From an uncultured beta proteobacterium (GTDB lineage Bacteria; Pseudomonadota; Gammaproteobacteria; Burkholderiales; Burkholderiaceae_C), in the NCBI GenBank assembly GCA_903859265.1, contig CAIOLZ010000330.1:1-5416 (forward strand): DNA of 5,416 nt. The letters are read 5' to 3'. Positions 1-5,416 of this stretch are shown in pieces. Each line of letters starts with the position of its first letter. Positions within the stretch are counted from its first letter, which is position 1. The notes under the pieces are model-generated. The model did not search any database and was not told where the DNA came from. It worked only from the letters and a program-made list of their open reading frames with translations. The position numbers and the translations under genes are program-made.

Positions 1-2232
1 CTGGCATCGCCCGACGAGGCGCGGCTGGTGCAGTTGCAAGTGCAGTTGGAGGCTTCTCAGGAGTCGCTTGAGGTGACTCAGGCCCGGTTGCATGAACTCC
101 AGGAAACGGTGCCCCAACTCGACTCGGCCCGCCGCGAACAGCAGCATGCCGTGAACACCGAATCTGCGCGCGAGGCCGATTTATCGGCGCGTCTGGAGGC
201 CCTGAAGGCCTTGCAGGAAAAGGTCAAGACCGACGGCAAATTGCAGCCCTGGTTGCAAAAACATGGTCTGGACCACTTGCAGGGCTTGTGGAGCCGCATC
301 CACATCGAGCAGGGCTGGGAAAACGCGCTGGAAAACGCGTTGCGTGAGCGGCTTGGCGCCCTTGAAGTTTCGCAGCTGGACCGGGTTCGGGCTTTTGTCA
401 ACGATGCGCCGCCGGCCAAACTGGCGTTTTTCAGCCCTCCTTTGGCATCTGCACCGGACGCGGCATCGGGCATGCCGCGACTATCGGACCTGTTGCGGGT
501 TAACGATGCCGGGCAGCGTGCGGTGCTGGCTGACTGGTTGCATGGTCAGTACACCGCGATCAGTATGGAGGAGGCGATTGCACAGCGCGGCCGGCTGCAG
601 CCGGGTGAGTGCATTTTTCTCAAAGGCGGGCATGCCATCACCGCCCATAGCATTACCTTTTATGCGCCCGATTCCGAGCAATCCGGCTTGCTGGCCCGGG
701 CGCAGGAAATTGAAAATCTCGAAAAACAGGTTCGTGCACAGGCTTTGATTGCTGCGCAAACACGGGTCGATCTGGCGCGCTGCGAGAGCGCTTATGCCGA
801 GAATGCCCAGACGCTGACCAACATCCGACGCGAGGCGACAGACGCCCAAAGCCGCCACCACGCTTTGCAGGTTGAAACCCTGCGCCTAACGCAATTGGCG
901 GAACAGTCCCGTGCGCGCAGTGCGCAAATTGACTCCGACTTGTCGGAAGTTTTGGCCCAAATGGACGATTTGCAGGAGCGCCGTGCTACCGCCGAGGGTC
1001 GCTTTGAGGCGCTTGATATGCAACTTGCCGATACGCAGGAGCGCCACGCCCAACTGGAGGAGCGGGTGATTGAGGCCCAGCAGAGACTGACCCAATGCCG
1101 TGAGCAACAGCGCAGTCTGGAGCGGCAGGCGCAAGAGGCCTCATTTTCCCAGCGCAGTCTGCAGGCGCGCACCGCCGAGTTGTCCCGTGCAATTGAGACT
1201 GCAAAGGCGCAAACCGATTCGATTCACGCCGAAGAACAGCGTGCCCTAGAAGAACTTTCGCGTCTGACGGATGCTGCCGCCCAAGGCGGACTGCAAAACG
1301 CGCTGGCCCTGAAGCTCGAACGCGAGCAGGCTTTGGGTGCCAAGCGCAGCGAATACGACGACCTGACTACCAAATTGCGTGCCAGTGACGAGCGTCGCAT
1401 GCAATTGGAGCGTGAGCTTGACCCTTTGCGCCAGCGCATTACAGACTTCCGACTCAAAGAGCAGGCTGCGCAGTTGGGCTTCGAACAATTCGAGACTTTG
1501 CTCACGGACGCGCAAGCTGACCTGGACGCCGTCGAAAAAAGTGTGGCCGAGGGCAATGTGCGCCTAGCCGGCATGCAATCCGACCTCGATCGCATTCAAC
1601 GCGAAATCACGGCATTGGGGGCGGTCAATTTGGCGGCTCTGGATGAGCTTAGCGCGGCGCGCGAACGCAAACAATTCCTGGATGCGCAAAGCACGGATTT
1701 GACGGACGCCATGGCGACGCTGGAAGACGCCATTCGCACAATCGACGCCGAAACACGTGAACTCCTTTCCGGCACTTTCGACCAGGTCAACGCCCATTTC
1801 GGTCGCATGTTCCCTGAGCTTTTTGGTGGTGGCAATGCCAGGCTGGTGATTACAGGGGACGAGATCCTGGACTCCGGTGTGCAAGTGATCGCGCAGCCTC
1901 CCGGCAAAAAAAATCAGACCATTCATTTGCTGTCGGGTGGAGAGAAAGCACTTACGGCCATCGCGCTGGTGTTTGCCATTTTCCAGCTCAACCCGGCGCC
2001 TTTCTGTTTGCTCGACGAGGTTGACGCGCCGCTTGATGATGCCAATACCGAGCGTTACGCCAAGCTGGTATCGAGCATGAGCAAGGAAACCCAGTTTTTG
2101 TTTATCAGCCACAACAAGATTGCCATGGAAATGGCCGAGCAACTGATTGGCGTCACCATGCAGGAGCAAGGCGTGTCGCGGATCGTCGCGGTGGACATGG
2201 AATCCGCAATGACGATGGCTGAACTCGCTTAA
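1..2232 (+). CDS. smc: Chromosome partition/condensation ATPase SMC, C-terminal 743 residues (5' end outside window)
   Basis: SMC is the ATP-driven core of bacterial condensin. It dimerises, entraps DNA and helps compact and segregate the chromosome. The frame is open from base 1, so the gene starts upstream and the GTG at 28 is not its start. Visible parts by window residue: end of the first coiled-coil arm (about 1-78); hinge (about 80-225, including FLKGGHAITAHS and FYAPDSEQSG); returning arm rich in Q, R, E and A (about 226-535); and C-terminal head (about 538-743). The head opens with LGAVNLAALDEL. It carries the ABC signature LSGGEK (644-649, bases 1930-1947), Walker B and D-loop FCLLDEVDAPLDD (D672 and E673), and the switch histidine in FISHNK (H704). 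All head motifs look intact. Family proteins are roughly 1,170 residues, so about 430 residues, including Walker A, lie upstream. It ends with TAA 9 bases before zipA. Confidence 0.97.
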   Translation: MASPDEARLVQLQVQLEASQESLEVTQARLHELQETVPQLDSARREQQHAVNTESAREADLSARLEALKALQEKVKTDGKLQPWLQKHGLDHLQGLWSRIHIEQGWENALENALRERLGALEVSQLDRVRAFVNDAPPAKLAFFSPPLASAPDAASGMPRLSDLLRVNDAGQRAVLADWLHGQYTAISMEEAIAQRGRLQPGECIFLKGGHAITAHSITFYAPDSEQSGLLARAQEIENLEKQVRAQALIAAQTRVDLARCESAYAENAQTLTNIRREATDAQSRHHALQVETLRLTQLAEQSRARSAQIDSDLSEVLAQMDDLQERRATAEGRFEALDMQLADTQERHAQLEERVIEAQQRLTQCREQQRSLERQAQEASFSQRSLQARTAELSRAIETAKAQTDSIHAEEQRALEELSRLTDAAAQGGLQNALALKLEREQALGAKRSEYDDLTTKLRASDERRMQLERELDPLRQRITDFRLKEQAAQLGFEQFETLLTDAQADLDAVEKSVAEGNVRLAGMQSDLDRIQREITALGAVNLAALDELSAARERKQFLDAQSTDLTDAMATLEDAIRTIDAETRELLSGTFDQVNAHFGRMFPELFGGGNARLVITGDEILDSGVQVIAQPPGKKNQTIHLLSGGEKALTAIALVFAIFQLNPAPFCLLDEVDAPLDDANTERYAKLVSSMSKETQFLFISHNKIAMEMAEQLIGVTMQEQGVSRIVAVDMESAMTMAELA
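1906..1913 (+). other. A8 homopolymer inside smc
   Basis: Eight consecutive A bases encode the Lys-Lys and part of the Asn in PPGKKNQ, just before the ABC signature of the SMC head. The frame through the run is correct, as LSGGEK and Walker B follow in phase. Runs of this length are known to favour polymerase slippage. In the zero frame it reads A AAA AAT, which fits the X XXY YYZ slip pattern. A -1 slip would meet TGA at 2022-2024. Whether any slippage happens is unknown. Confidence 0.6.
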
Positions 2233-2244
2233 GCTTTCAGGATG
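2228..2244 (+). other. smc stop / zipA start junction, CTTAAG plus 8 bases plus ATG
   Basis: The smc stop TAA (2230-2232) sits inside the palindrome CTTAAG (2228-2233), and the zipA ATG follows 9 bases after the stop. No good Shine-Dalgarno sequence is visible: the only AGG (2239-2241) touches the ATG. The spacing suggests that zipA translation depends partly on ribosomes finishing smc, which is an inference. The same layout recurs at the next junction (3287-3303). Confidence 0.5.
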
Positions 2245-3291
2245 AGCAATTTACAAATTGGTTTAGCCGTCGCGGGCGGACTGGTGCTGGTAGGCATTGT
2301 GGCGCACAGCGCCTGGAACTCCCGAAGAAGCGCCCCCCGTCAAGCTTCACCCGAGCCGATGCCGGACGCTGCCCTTCGAGGTACTCGTGAACCGGTTTTC
2401 GAGGACACCAGCCCGGGCGCTGCGATTGCGCGCTCGGGACCATTGCCCGTACAGGTGCGAAAGCCGGCGATGGACGCGTTGATTGACGTCATTGCCACTC
2501 TGGCGCTGGACCCGTCAACGCCTGCGGCGTCCGGTGATGCTGCCATCGCCGCCATGCCTGCGACGCGGCGTGTGGGAACAAAACCGTTTGCGATTGAAGG
2601 CTACAACCTTGCCAGCCTGGTGTGGGAAACGCCGGTGGCAGGTCAGCGCTATGGAGGTTTTCAGGCTGGCGTTCAATTGGCTAACCGTCAGGGACCCCTC
2701 AACGAAATCGAATATTCCGAGTTTGTTGTCAAGGCACAAGCCTTTGCCGACGCCATGAATGCGACCGCCGAATTCCCGGAAATGCGTGACGAAGTGGCGC
2801 GCGCGCGCGAACTTGACCAGTTCGCCAGTGCGCACGATGCACAGCTCAGTTTCACCTTGCGTGCGCGCAATGCTTCCTGGAGTCCGGGCTACGTGCAGCA
2901 ACATGCGGCCCGGTTGGGTTTTGTCGCAGGTGCCATTGCAGGTCGCATGGTGTTGCCATCGGAAGTGGAGGGGGCGCCGCCTCTGTTGGTACTGGCTTTT
3001 GACGCGCAAGCGGCTTTGGCCGACGATCCGGCCCAAAGAGCTATTCGTGAACTGAACCTGCACCTGGATGTGGCCCAGGTCGATCGCACCGAGGATCCGT
3101 TTGCGCGCATGCAGAAAGCTGCTTTTGAATTGGCGTCCAGCATGGACGGCGTGGTCACCGATGACAACGCCCAGCCACTGGAGACGCCGACCATGGCAAC
3201 CATCCGGCAGGAACTGCAATCGCTTTACGACACGCTGGAAGCGCGCGATCTGGCGGCCGGTTCGCCACTGGCGCGCAGGTTGTTTTCTTAA
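2242..3291 (+). CDS. zipA: ZipA-like cell-division protein, membrane-anchored FtsZ-binding
   Basis: ZipA tethers FtsZ to the inner membrane and stabilises the division ring. The 349-residue protein opens with a short polar start and one membrane segment (about residues 5-22, IGLAVAGGLVLVGIV). NSRRSAPR follows, a positive patch that predicts a cytoplasmic C-terminus, as in ZipA. Residues 30-115 form a Pro/Ala-rich linker, shorter than in E. coli (328 aa in total). The region from about 200 to 335 resembles the ZipA C-terminal domain: WSPGYVQQHAARLGF, then PLLVLAFD, then FARMQKAAFELASSMDGVV, which aligns by eye with the E. coli stretch containing DEVGGVVLDD, then a closing helix TMATIRQELQSL. 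Residues 115-195 are an extra middle region, discussed in the findings. The start is chosen because the membrane segment begins right after this ATG. The ribosome site is poor. Sequence conservation with enterobacterial ZipA is low, so the name rests on architecture, C-terminal pattern and position between smc and ligA. Confidence 0.85.
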   Translation: MSNLQIGLAVAGGLVLVGIVAHSAWNSRRSAPRQASPEPMPDAALRGTREPVFEDTSPGAAIARSGPLPVQVRKPAMDALIDVIATLALDPSTPAASGDAAIAAMPATRRVGTKPFAIEGYNLASLVWETPVAGQRYGGFQAGVQLANRQGPLNEIEYSEFVVKAQAFADAMNATAEFPEMRDEVARARELDQFASAHDAQLSFTLRARNASWSPGYVQQHAARLGFVAGAIAGRMVLPSEVEGAPPLLVLAFDAQAALADDPAQRAIRELNLHLDVAQVDRTEDPFARMQKAAFELASSMDGVVTDDNAQPLETPTMATIRQELQSLYDTLEARDLAAGSPLARRLFS

Positions 3292-3303
3292 GTTCCTGCA
3301 ATG
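3287..3303 (+). other. zipA stop / ligA start junction, CTTAAG plus 8 bases plus ATG
   Basis: The zipA stop TAA (3289-3291) again lies in CTTAAG (3287-3292), and the ligA ATG (3301) is again 9 bases past the stop. No Shine-Dalgarno sequence lies at usable distance: the nearest AGG (3277-3279) is 21 bases from the ATG. The ATG is supported because MSDASQIEQLRQALH leads straight into the conserved LigA N-terminal domain. Confidence 0.5.
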
Positions 3304-4968
3304 TCGGATGCGTCCCAAATAGAGCAGCTTCGCCAAGCGTTGCATCGCCATGCACACCTGTATTACGTGCTGGATGCACCGGAAATCCCGGACGCTGAGT
3401 ACGACCGTTTATTTCGGGAATTGCAGGCTTTGGAGGCCCGGCATCCCGAATTGATTGCTCCCGATTCGCCGACGCAGCGGGTTGGCGGAAAAGCACTCGA
3501 CCAGTTCTTACCAGTGCGCCATGCCGTGCCCATGCTGAGCATTCGCACCGAGACCGATACTGAATCCAGCGGCGCAAAAAATTTTGATGCTCGCGTGCGC
3601 CGTGAACTGGAATGGACCGAGGACGCAGCGGCAGTGGAATATGTGGCAGAGCTCAAGTTCGATGGGCTTGCCATGAACCTGCGCTATGAACGTGGTGTGC
3701 TGGTCCAGGCAGCGACTCGCGGCGATGGCGAAACCGGTGAAGACGTCACCCAAAACATCCGCACGATTGGGCAGATACCGCTCAGGATCGAGCCCGGTTC
3801 GCAGTGGATGCCGCTGCCGGACGTGCTCGAGGTCCGGGGTGAGGTGTATATGCGGCGTGACGATTTTGAAGCACTCAACGAGCGCCAGCGGGAGCGCATT
3901 GCCGCCGGTGCAAAGGGGGAAAAGACCTTCGTCAACCCGCGCAATGCTGCTGCAGGTGCGGTGCGCCAGCTTGACCCGGCCATTGCGGCGCAGCGCCCTT
4001 TGAGTTTTTTTGCCTACGGTGTGGGCGAGATCGCACCCCGGCCAGCAACAGAGCTCTTCAGCACCCACATGGAGCTTTTGCAAACGCTCAAAGCATGGGG
4101 ATTTCCGGTCGCAAGCCAGGTGCAGGTGGTGGTTGGTGCACCGGGTCTGGTGGCGTATCACCAGCGCATCGCCAGGGAGCGCGATGCCTTGCCGTTTGAT
4201 ATTGACGGAGTGGTTTACAAAGTCAACAGCTTGGCGCTGCAGCAGCGATTGGGCTTTGTCACGCGCGAACCGCGTTGGGCCGTGGCGCACAAATATCCCG
4301 CGCAGGAGCAACTGACCACGGTTTTGGGCATCGATGTGCAGGTGGGGCGCACCGGAAAACTCACGCCAGTTGCCAAGCTGGCGCCGGTTTTTGTGGGTGG
4401 CGTTACCGTTACCAACGCCACGCTGCACAACGAGGACGAGGCGCGTCGCAAGGACGTGCGTGTCGGTGACACGGTGGTCGTGCGCCGCGCCGGCGATGTG
4501 ATCCCGGAGGTGGTCTCGGTGCTCGTTGAAAAACGCGTCGAGGGCGCGGCACTTTTCACCATGCCGCGCGTGTGTCCGGTCTGCGGGTCCGATGCCGTGC
4601 GCGAAGATGGCGAGGCCGACTACCGATGCACGGGCGGGCTCTTTTGCAGCGCCCAGCGCAAGCAGGCCATTCTGCACTTTGCACAGCGGCGTGCGGTCGA
4701 GATCGAAGGCCTGGGCGACAAACTTGTCGAGCAACTGGTAGATGCCAACGTCGTACGCACCTTGCCGGATTTGTACCGTCTGGGCTTGAACGCGTTGGTC
4801 AGTCTGGACCGCATGGCGGAAAAGTCTGCGCAGAACATCATTGATGCACTCGAAAAATCTAAGCACACCACTTTGAGCGCTTTATTTTTGGATTGGGCAT
4901 CCGCCATGTGGGCGAGGCCACCGCGAAAGAGTTGGCCAGGCACTTCGGCCAGATCGACCCCATCATGA
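3301..4968 (+). CDS. ligA: ligA 5' open frame: NAD-binding, nucleotidyltransferase, OB, zinc and first HhH parts
   Basis: As it stands, this frame encodes 555 residues, of which 1-526 are genuine LigA. Domains in order: Ia, the NAD-binding domain (LYYVLDAPEIPDAEYDRL, residues 20-37); and nucleotidyltransferase with the adenylated lysine K119 in ELKFDG, ATRGDGETGEDVT (138-150), EVRGE (177-181), FDIDGVVYKVN (299-309) and WAVAHKYPA (326-334). Next come the OB fold (about 340-412, VGRTGKLTPVAKL), a four-cysteine zinc site (C425, C428, C443, C449, the same spacing as E. coli C408, C411, C426, C432) and the first helix-hairpin-helix repeats. About 29 residues after S526 are out of frame, for example DWASAMWARPPRK, ending at TGA 4966-4968. 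Such a product keeps the adenylation machinery but loses the later HhH repeats and BRCT, so it would probably be a poor ligase. Confidence 0.93.
   Translation: MSDASQIEQLRQALHRHAHLYYVLDAPEIPDAEYDRLFRELQALEARHPELIAPDSPTQRVGGKALDQFLPVRHAVPMLSIRTETDTESSGAKNFDARVRRELEWTEDAAAVEYVAELKFDGLAMNLRYERGVLVQAATRGDGETGEDVTQNIRTIGQIPLRIEPGSQWMPLPDVLEVRGEVYMRRDDFEALNERQRERIAAGAKGEKTFVNPRNAAAGAVRQLDPAIAAQRPLSFFAYGVGEIAPRPATELFSTHMELLQTLKAWGFPVASQVQVVVGAPGLVAYHQRIARERDALPFDIDGVVYKVNSLALQQRLGFVTREPRWAVAHKYPAQEQLTTVLGIDVQVGRTGKLTPVAKLAPVFVGGVTVTNATLHNEDEARRKDVRVGDTVVVRRAGDVIPEVVSVLVEKRVEGAALFTMPRVCPVCGSDAVREDGEADYRCTGGLFCSAQRKQAILHFAQRRAVEIEGLGDKLVEQLVDANVVRTLPDLYRLGLNALVSLDRMAEKSAQNIIDALEKSKHTTLSALFLDWASAMWARPPRKSWPGTSARSTPS
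4876..4892 (+). other. Frameshift site in ligA
   Basis: The bases read AGC GCT TTA TTT TTG GA in the upstream frame. An extra C after AGC gives AGC CGC TTT ATT TTT GGA, that is S-R-F-I-F-G, the conserved pattern of HhH-domain ligases. Adding a T to the T5 run (4885-4889) instead would give S-A-L-F-F-G, which loses the conserved Arg. The missing base is therefore more likely at 4876-4880 than in the T run. No classical slippery heptamer or following stem is evident. Confidence 0.85.
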
Positions 4969-5366
4969 ACGCCTCGGAAGAGGAACTCACAGCGGTCAAC
5001 GACGTCGGCCCCATCGTCGCCAAAAGTATTCATCTTTTTTTCACCCAAGCCCATAACCGCGAGGTGGTGGAACAATTGCGCGCCTGCGGCGTAACTTGGG
5101 AAGCTGGCGTTGCAGCCAACGACAGTCCCAAACCGCTGCTAGGAAAAACCTTTGTACTCACTGGCACTTTGCCAACCTTAGGCCGCGACGCCGCCAAAGA
5201 TCTCATTGAAGCTGCCGGTGGCAAAGTGTCGGGCTCCGTCAGCAAGAAAACCAGTTTTGTCGTGGCCGGTTCCGAGGCCGGCAGCAAACTCGACAAAGCA
5301 ATGGAACTGGGCGTGACCGTGCTCGACGAAGCAAGTCTTTTGGAGATGCTCAATGGCAGTTCGTGA
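4881..5366 (+). CDS. ligA: ligA 3' open frame: remaining HhH repeats and BRCT domain
   Basis: This frame carries the last 161 codons of LigA. It holds helix-hairpin-helix repeats that bind duplex DNA (LGIRHVGEATAKELARHFG, then VNDVGPIVAKSIHLFF). A BRCT domain follows (from about 5132: LLGKTFVLTGTL, AAGGKVSGSVSKKTSFVVAG, GSKLDKAMELGVTVLDE). Conserved Gly and Trp positions look normal. The first possible start, TTG 4893, has no Shine-Dalgarno sequence and lies mid-domain, so I do not think it is translated separately. It ends with TGA, 14 bases inside def. Confidence 0.9.
   Translation, partial: FIFGLGIRHVGEATAKELARHFGQIDPIMNASEEELTAVNDVGPIVAKSIHLFFTQAHNREVVEQLRACGVTWEAGVAANDSPKPLLGKTFVLTGTLPTLGRDAAKDLIEAAGGKVSGSVSKKTSFVVAGSEAGSKLDKAMELGVTVLDEASLLEMLNGSS
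5342..5345 (+). promoter_or_regulatory. Shine-Dalgarno sequence for def (GGAG)
   Basis: GGAG lies 7 bases before the ATG at 5353, within the final codons of ligA. It is the only good ribosome site in the window. def can therefore be translated on its own even if ribosomes never reach the end of ligA. Confidence 0.75.
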
Positions 5367-5416
5367 AATTTTGAAAATGGGTGACCCGCGCCTGCTGCAA
5401 GTTGCAAAGCCGGTGA
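5353..5416 (+). CDS. def: Peptide deformylase Def, first 21 codons (3' end outside window)
   Basis: Peptide deformylase is a metalloenzyme that removes the formyl group from the starting methionine of new proteins at the ribosome. The visible residues are MAVREILKMGDPRL followed by LQVAKPV. They fit the well-conserved N-terminus of type 1 deformylases, in which a short beta strand leads into GDPRLL. The catalytic motifs lie beyond the window, so activity cannot be judged. The start is well supported: a GGAG ribosome site sits at proper spacing and the family motif begins at this Met. The gene overlaps the ligA end by 14 bases in another frame, which suggests shared transcription and perhaps translational coupling. 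Confidence 0.9.
   Translation, partial: MAVREILKMGDPRLLQVAKPV

Larger units (their letters stand above)
3301..5366 (+). pseudogene. ligA: NAD-dependent DNA ligase LigA, complete gene with one frameshift near 4878
   Basis: LigA seals nicks in duplex DNA using NAD+ as adenyl donor, joining Okazaki fragments and finishing repair. All family domains are present, but they fall in two reading frames. Codons run from 3301 to about 4878 in one frame, and the rest lies one base back, ending at TGA 5364-5366. Counting C4878 twice joins them as TTLSRFIFGLGIRHVGEAT, which matches E. coli TTFARFLYALGIREVGEAT. The rebuilt protein has 688 residues, normal for this group (671 in E. coli). The frame change looks like a single lost base, not decay, because both halves keep their conserved residues. 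Bacteria normally depend on LigA and no second ligase is visible here, so an error in the sequence is my preferred reading. True mutation and programmed frameshifting remain possible. The gene sits 9 bases after zipA and overlaps def by 14 bases. Confidence 0.95.

Noticed and set aside
28..30. GTG as a start codon for a short SMC-like protein
   Set aside because: The frame is open back to base 1 with coiled-coil-type residues and there is no ribosome site. The gene simply begins outside the window.
1564..2169. Minus-strand open frame (201 codons) opposite the SMC head
   Set aside because: It lies over the strongly conserved SMC ATPase motifs on the + strand, so the coding constraint is fully explained by smc.
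2797..2809. Alternating GC run (six GC units) as Z-DNA or a repeat element
   Set aside because: It is short and encodes Ala-Arg repeats in a helical part of the ZipA-like protein, which codon choice in a GC-rich genome explains.
2515..3357. Minus-strand open frame (280 codons) opposite zipA
   Set aside because: Antisense shadow of a supported gene. It has no recognisable motif and no sensible start context.
3508..4866. Long minus-strand open frame (452 codons) opposite ligA
   Set aside because: It is exactly antisense to conserved ligase sequence, and its translation shows no recognisable domain. Long antisense frames are expected in GC-rich coding DNA.
4884..4890. Programmed -1 frameshift heptamer (A TTT TTG) in ligA
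   Set aside because: Slipping would put Phe-tRNA on ATT, a first-position mismatch, and there is no clear upstream Shine-Dalgarno-like stimulator or downstream stem. The restored protein also fits better if the shift lies at 4878.
5035..5041. T7 run as an intrinsic terminator
   Set aside because: It encodes Leu-Phe-Phe of the LigA HhH domain and no GC-rich hairpin lies directly before it. The T7 at 4005-4011 is likewise coding (Phe-Phe).

Overview
The window is a stretch of bacterial chromosome with four genes packed on the + strand: the 3' part of smc, a zipA-like cell-division gene, ligA, and the first 21 codons of def. The GC content looks moderately high, and codons mostly end in G or C. 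The protein style points to a betaproteobacterium of the order Burkholderiales, most likely Comamonadaceae. The main clues are the SMC hinge, a ZipA homologue with a long middle region, and the LigA stretch MLSIRTETDTESSGA. That placement rests on remembered family resemblance, not on a search.

Layout. Positions 1-2232 hold the last 743 codons of smc: the end of the first coiled-coil arm, the hinge, the returning arm and the C-terminal ATPase head. After 9 bases comes zipA (2242-3291, 349 aa), a membrane-anchored FtsZ-binding protein. After another 9 bases comes ligA (3301-5366), the NAD-dependent DNA ligase. def (peptide deformylase) starts at 5353, inside the last codons of ligA, and runs off the window. 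No gap exceeds 9 bases. I see no RNA gene, mobile element, CRISPR array, internal promoter or terminator. The arrangement looks like one transcription unit.

The main anomaly is that ligA is not open from end to end. Its frame shifts by one base near 4878, in the helix-hairpin-helix domain. Reading C4878 twice restores a normal 688-residue ligase across the break, so one base appears to be missing. LigA is normally essential, so a sequencing or assembly error, or a variant within a mixed sample, is likelier than a dead gene.

Together the genes serve the chromosome cycle (SMC organises DNA, ZipA ties FtsZ to the membrane, LigA seals Okazaki fragments) plus maturation of new proteins (Def). I found no convincing undescribed system. 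The points worth a second look are the frameshift, a possible internal duplication in the ZipA-like protein, and two near-identical stop-start junctions.
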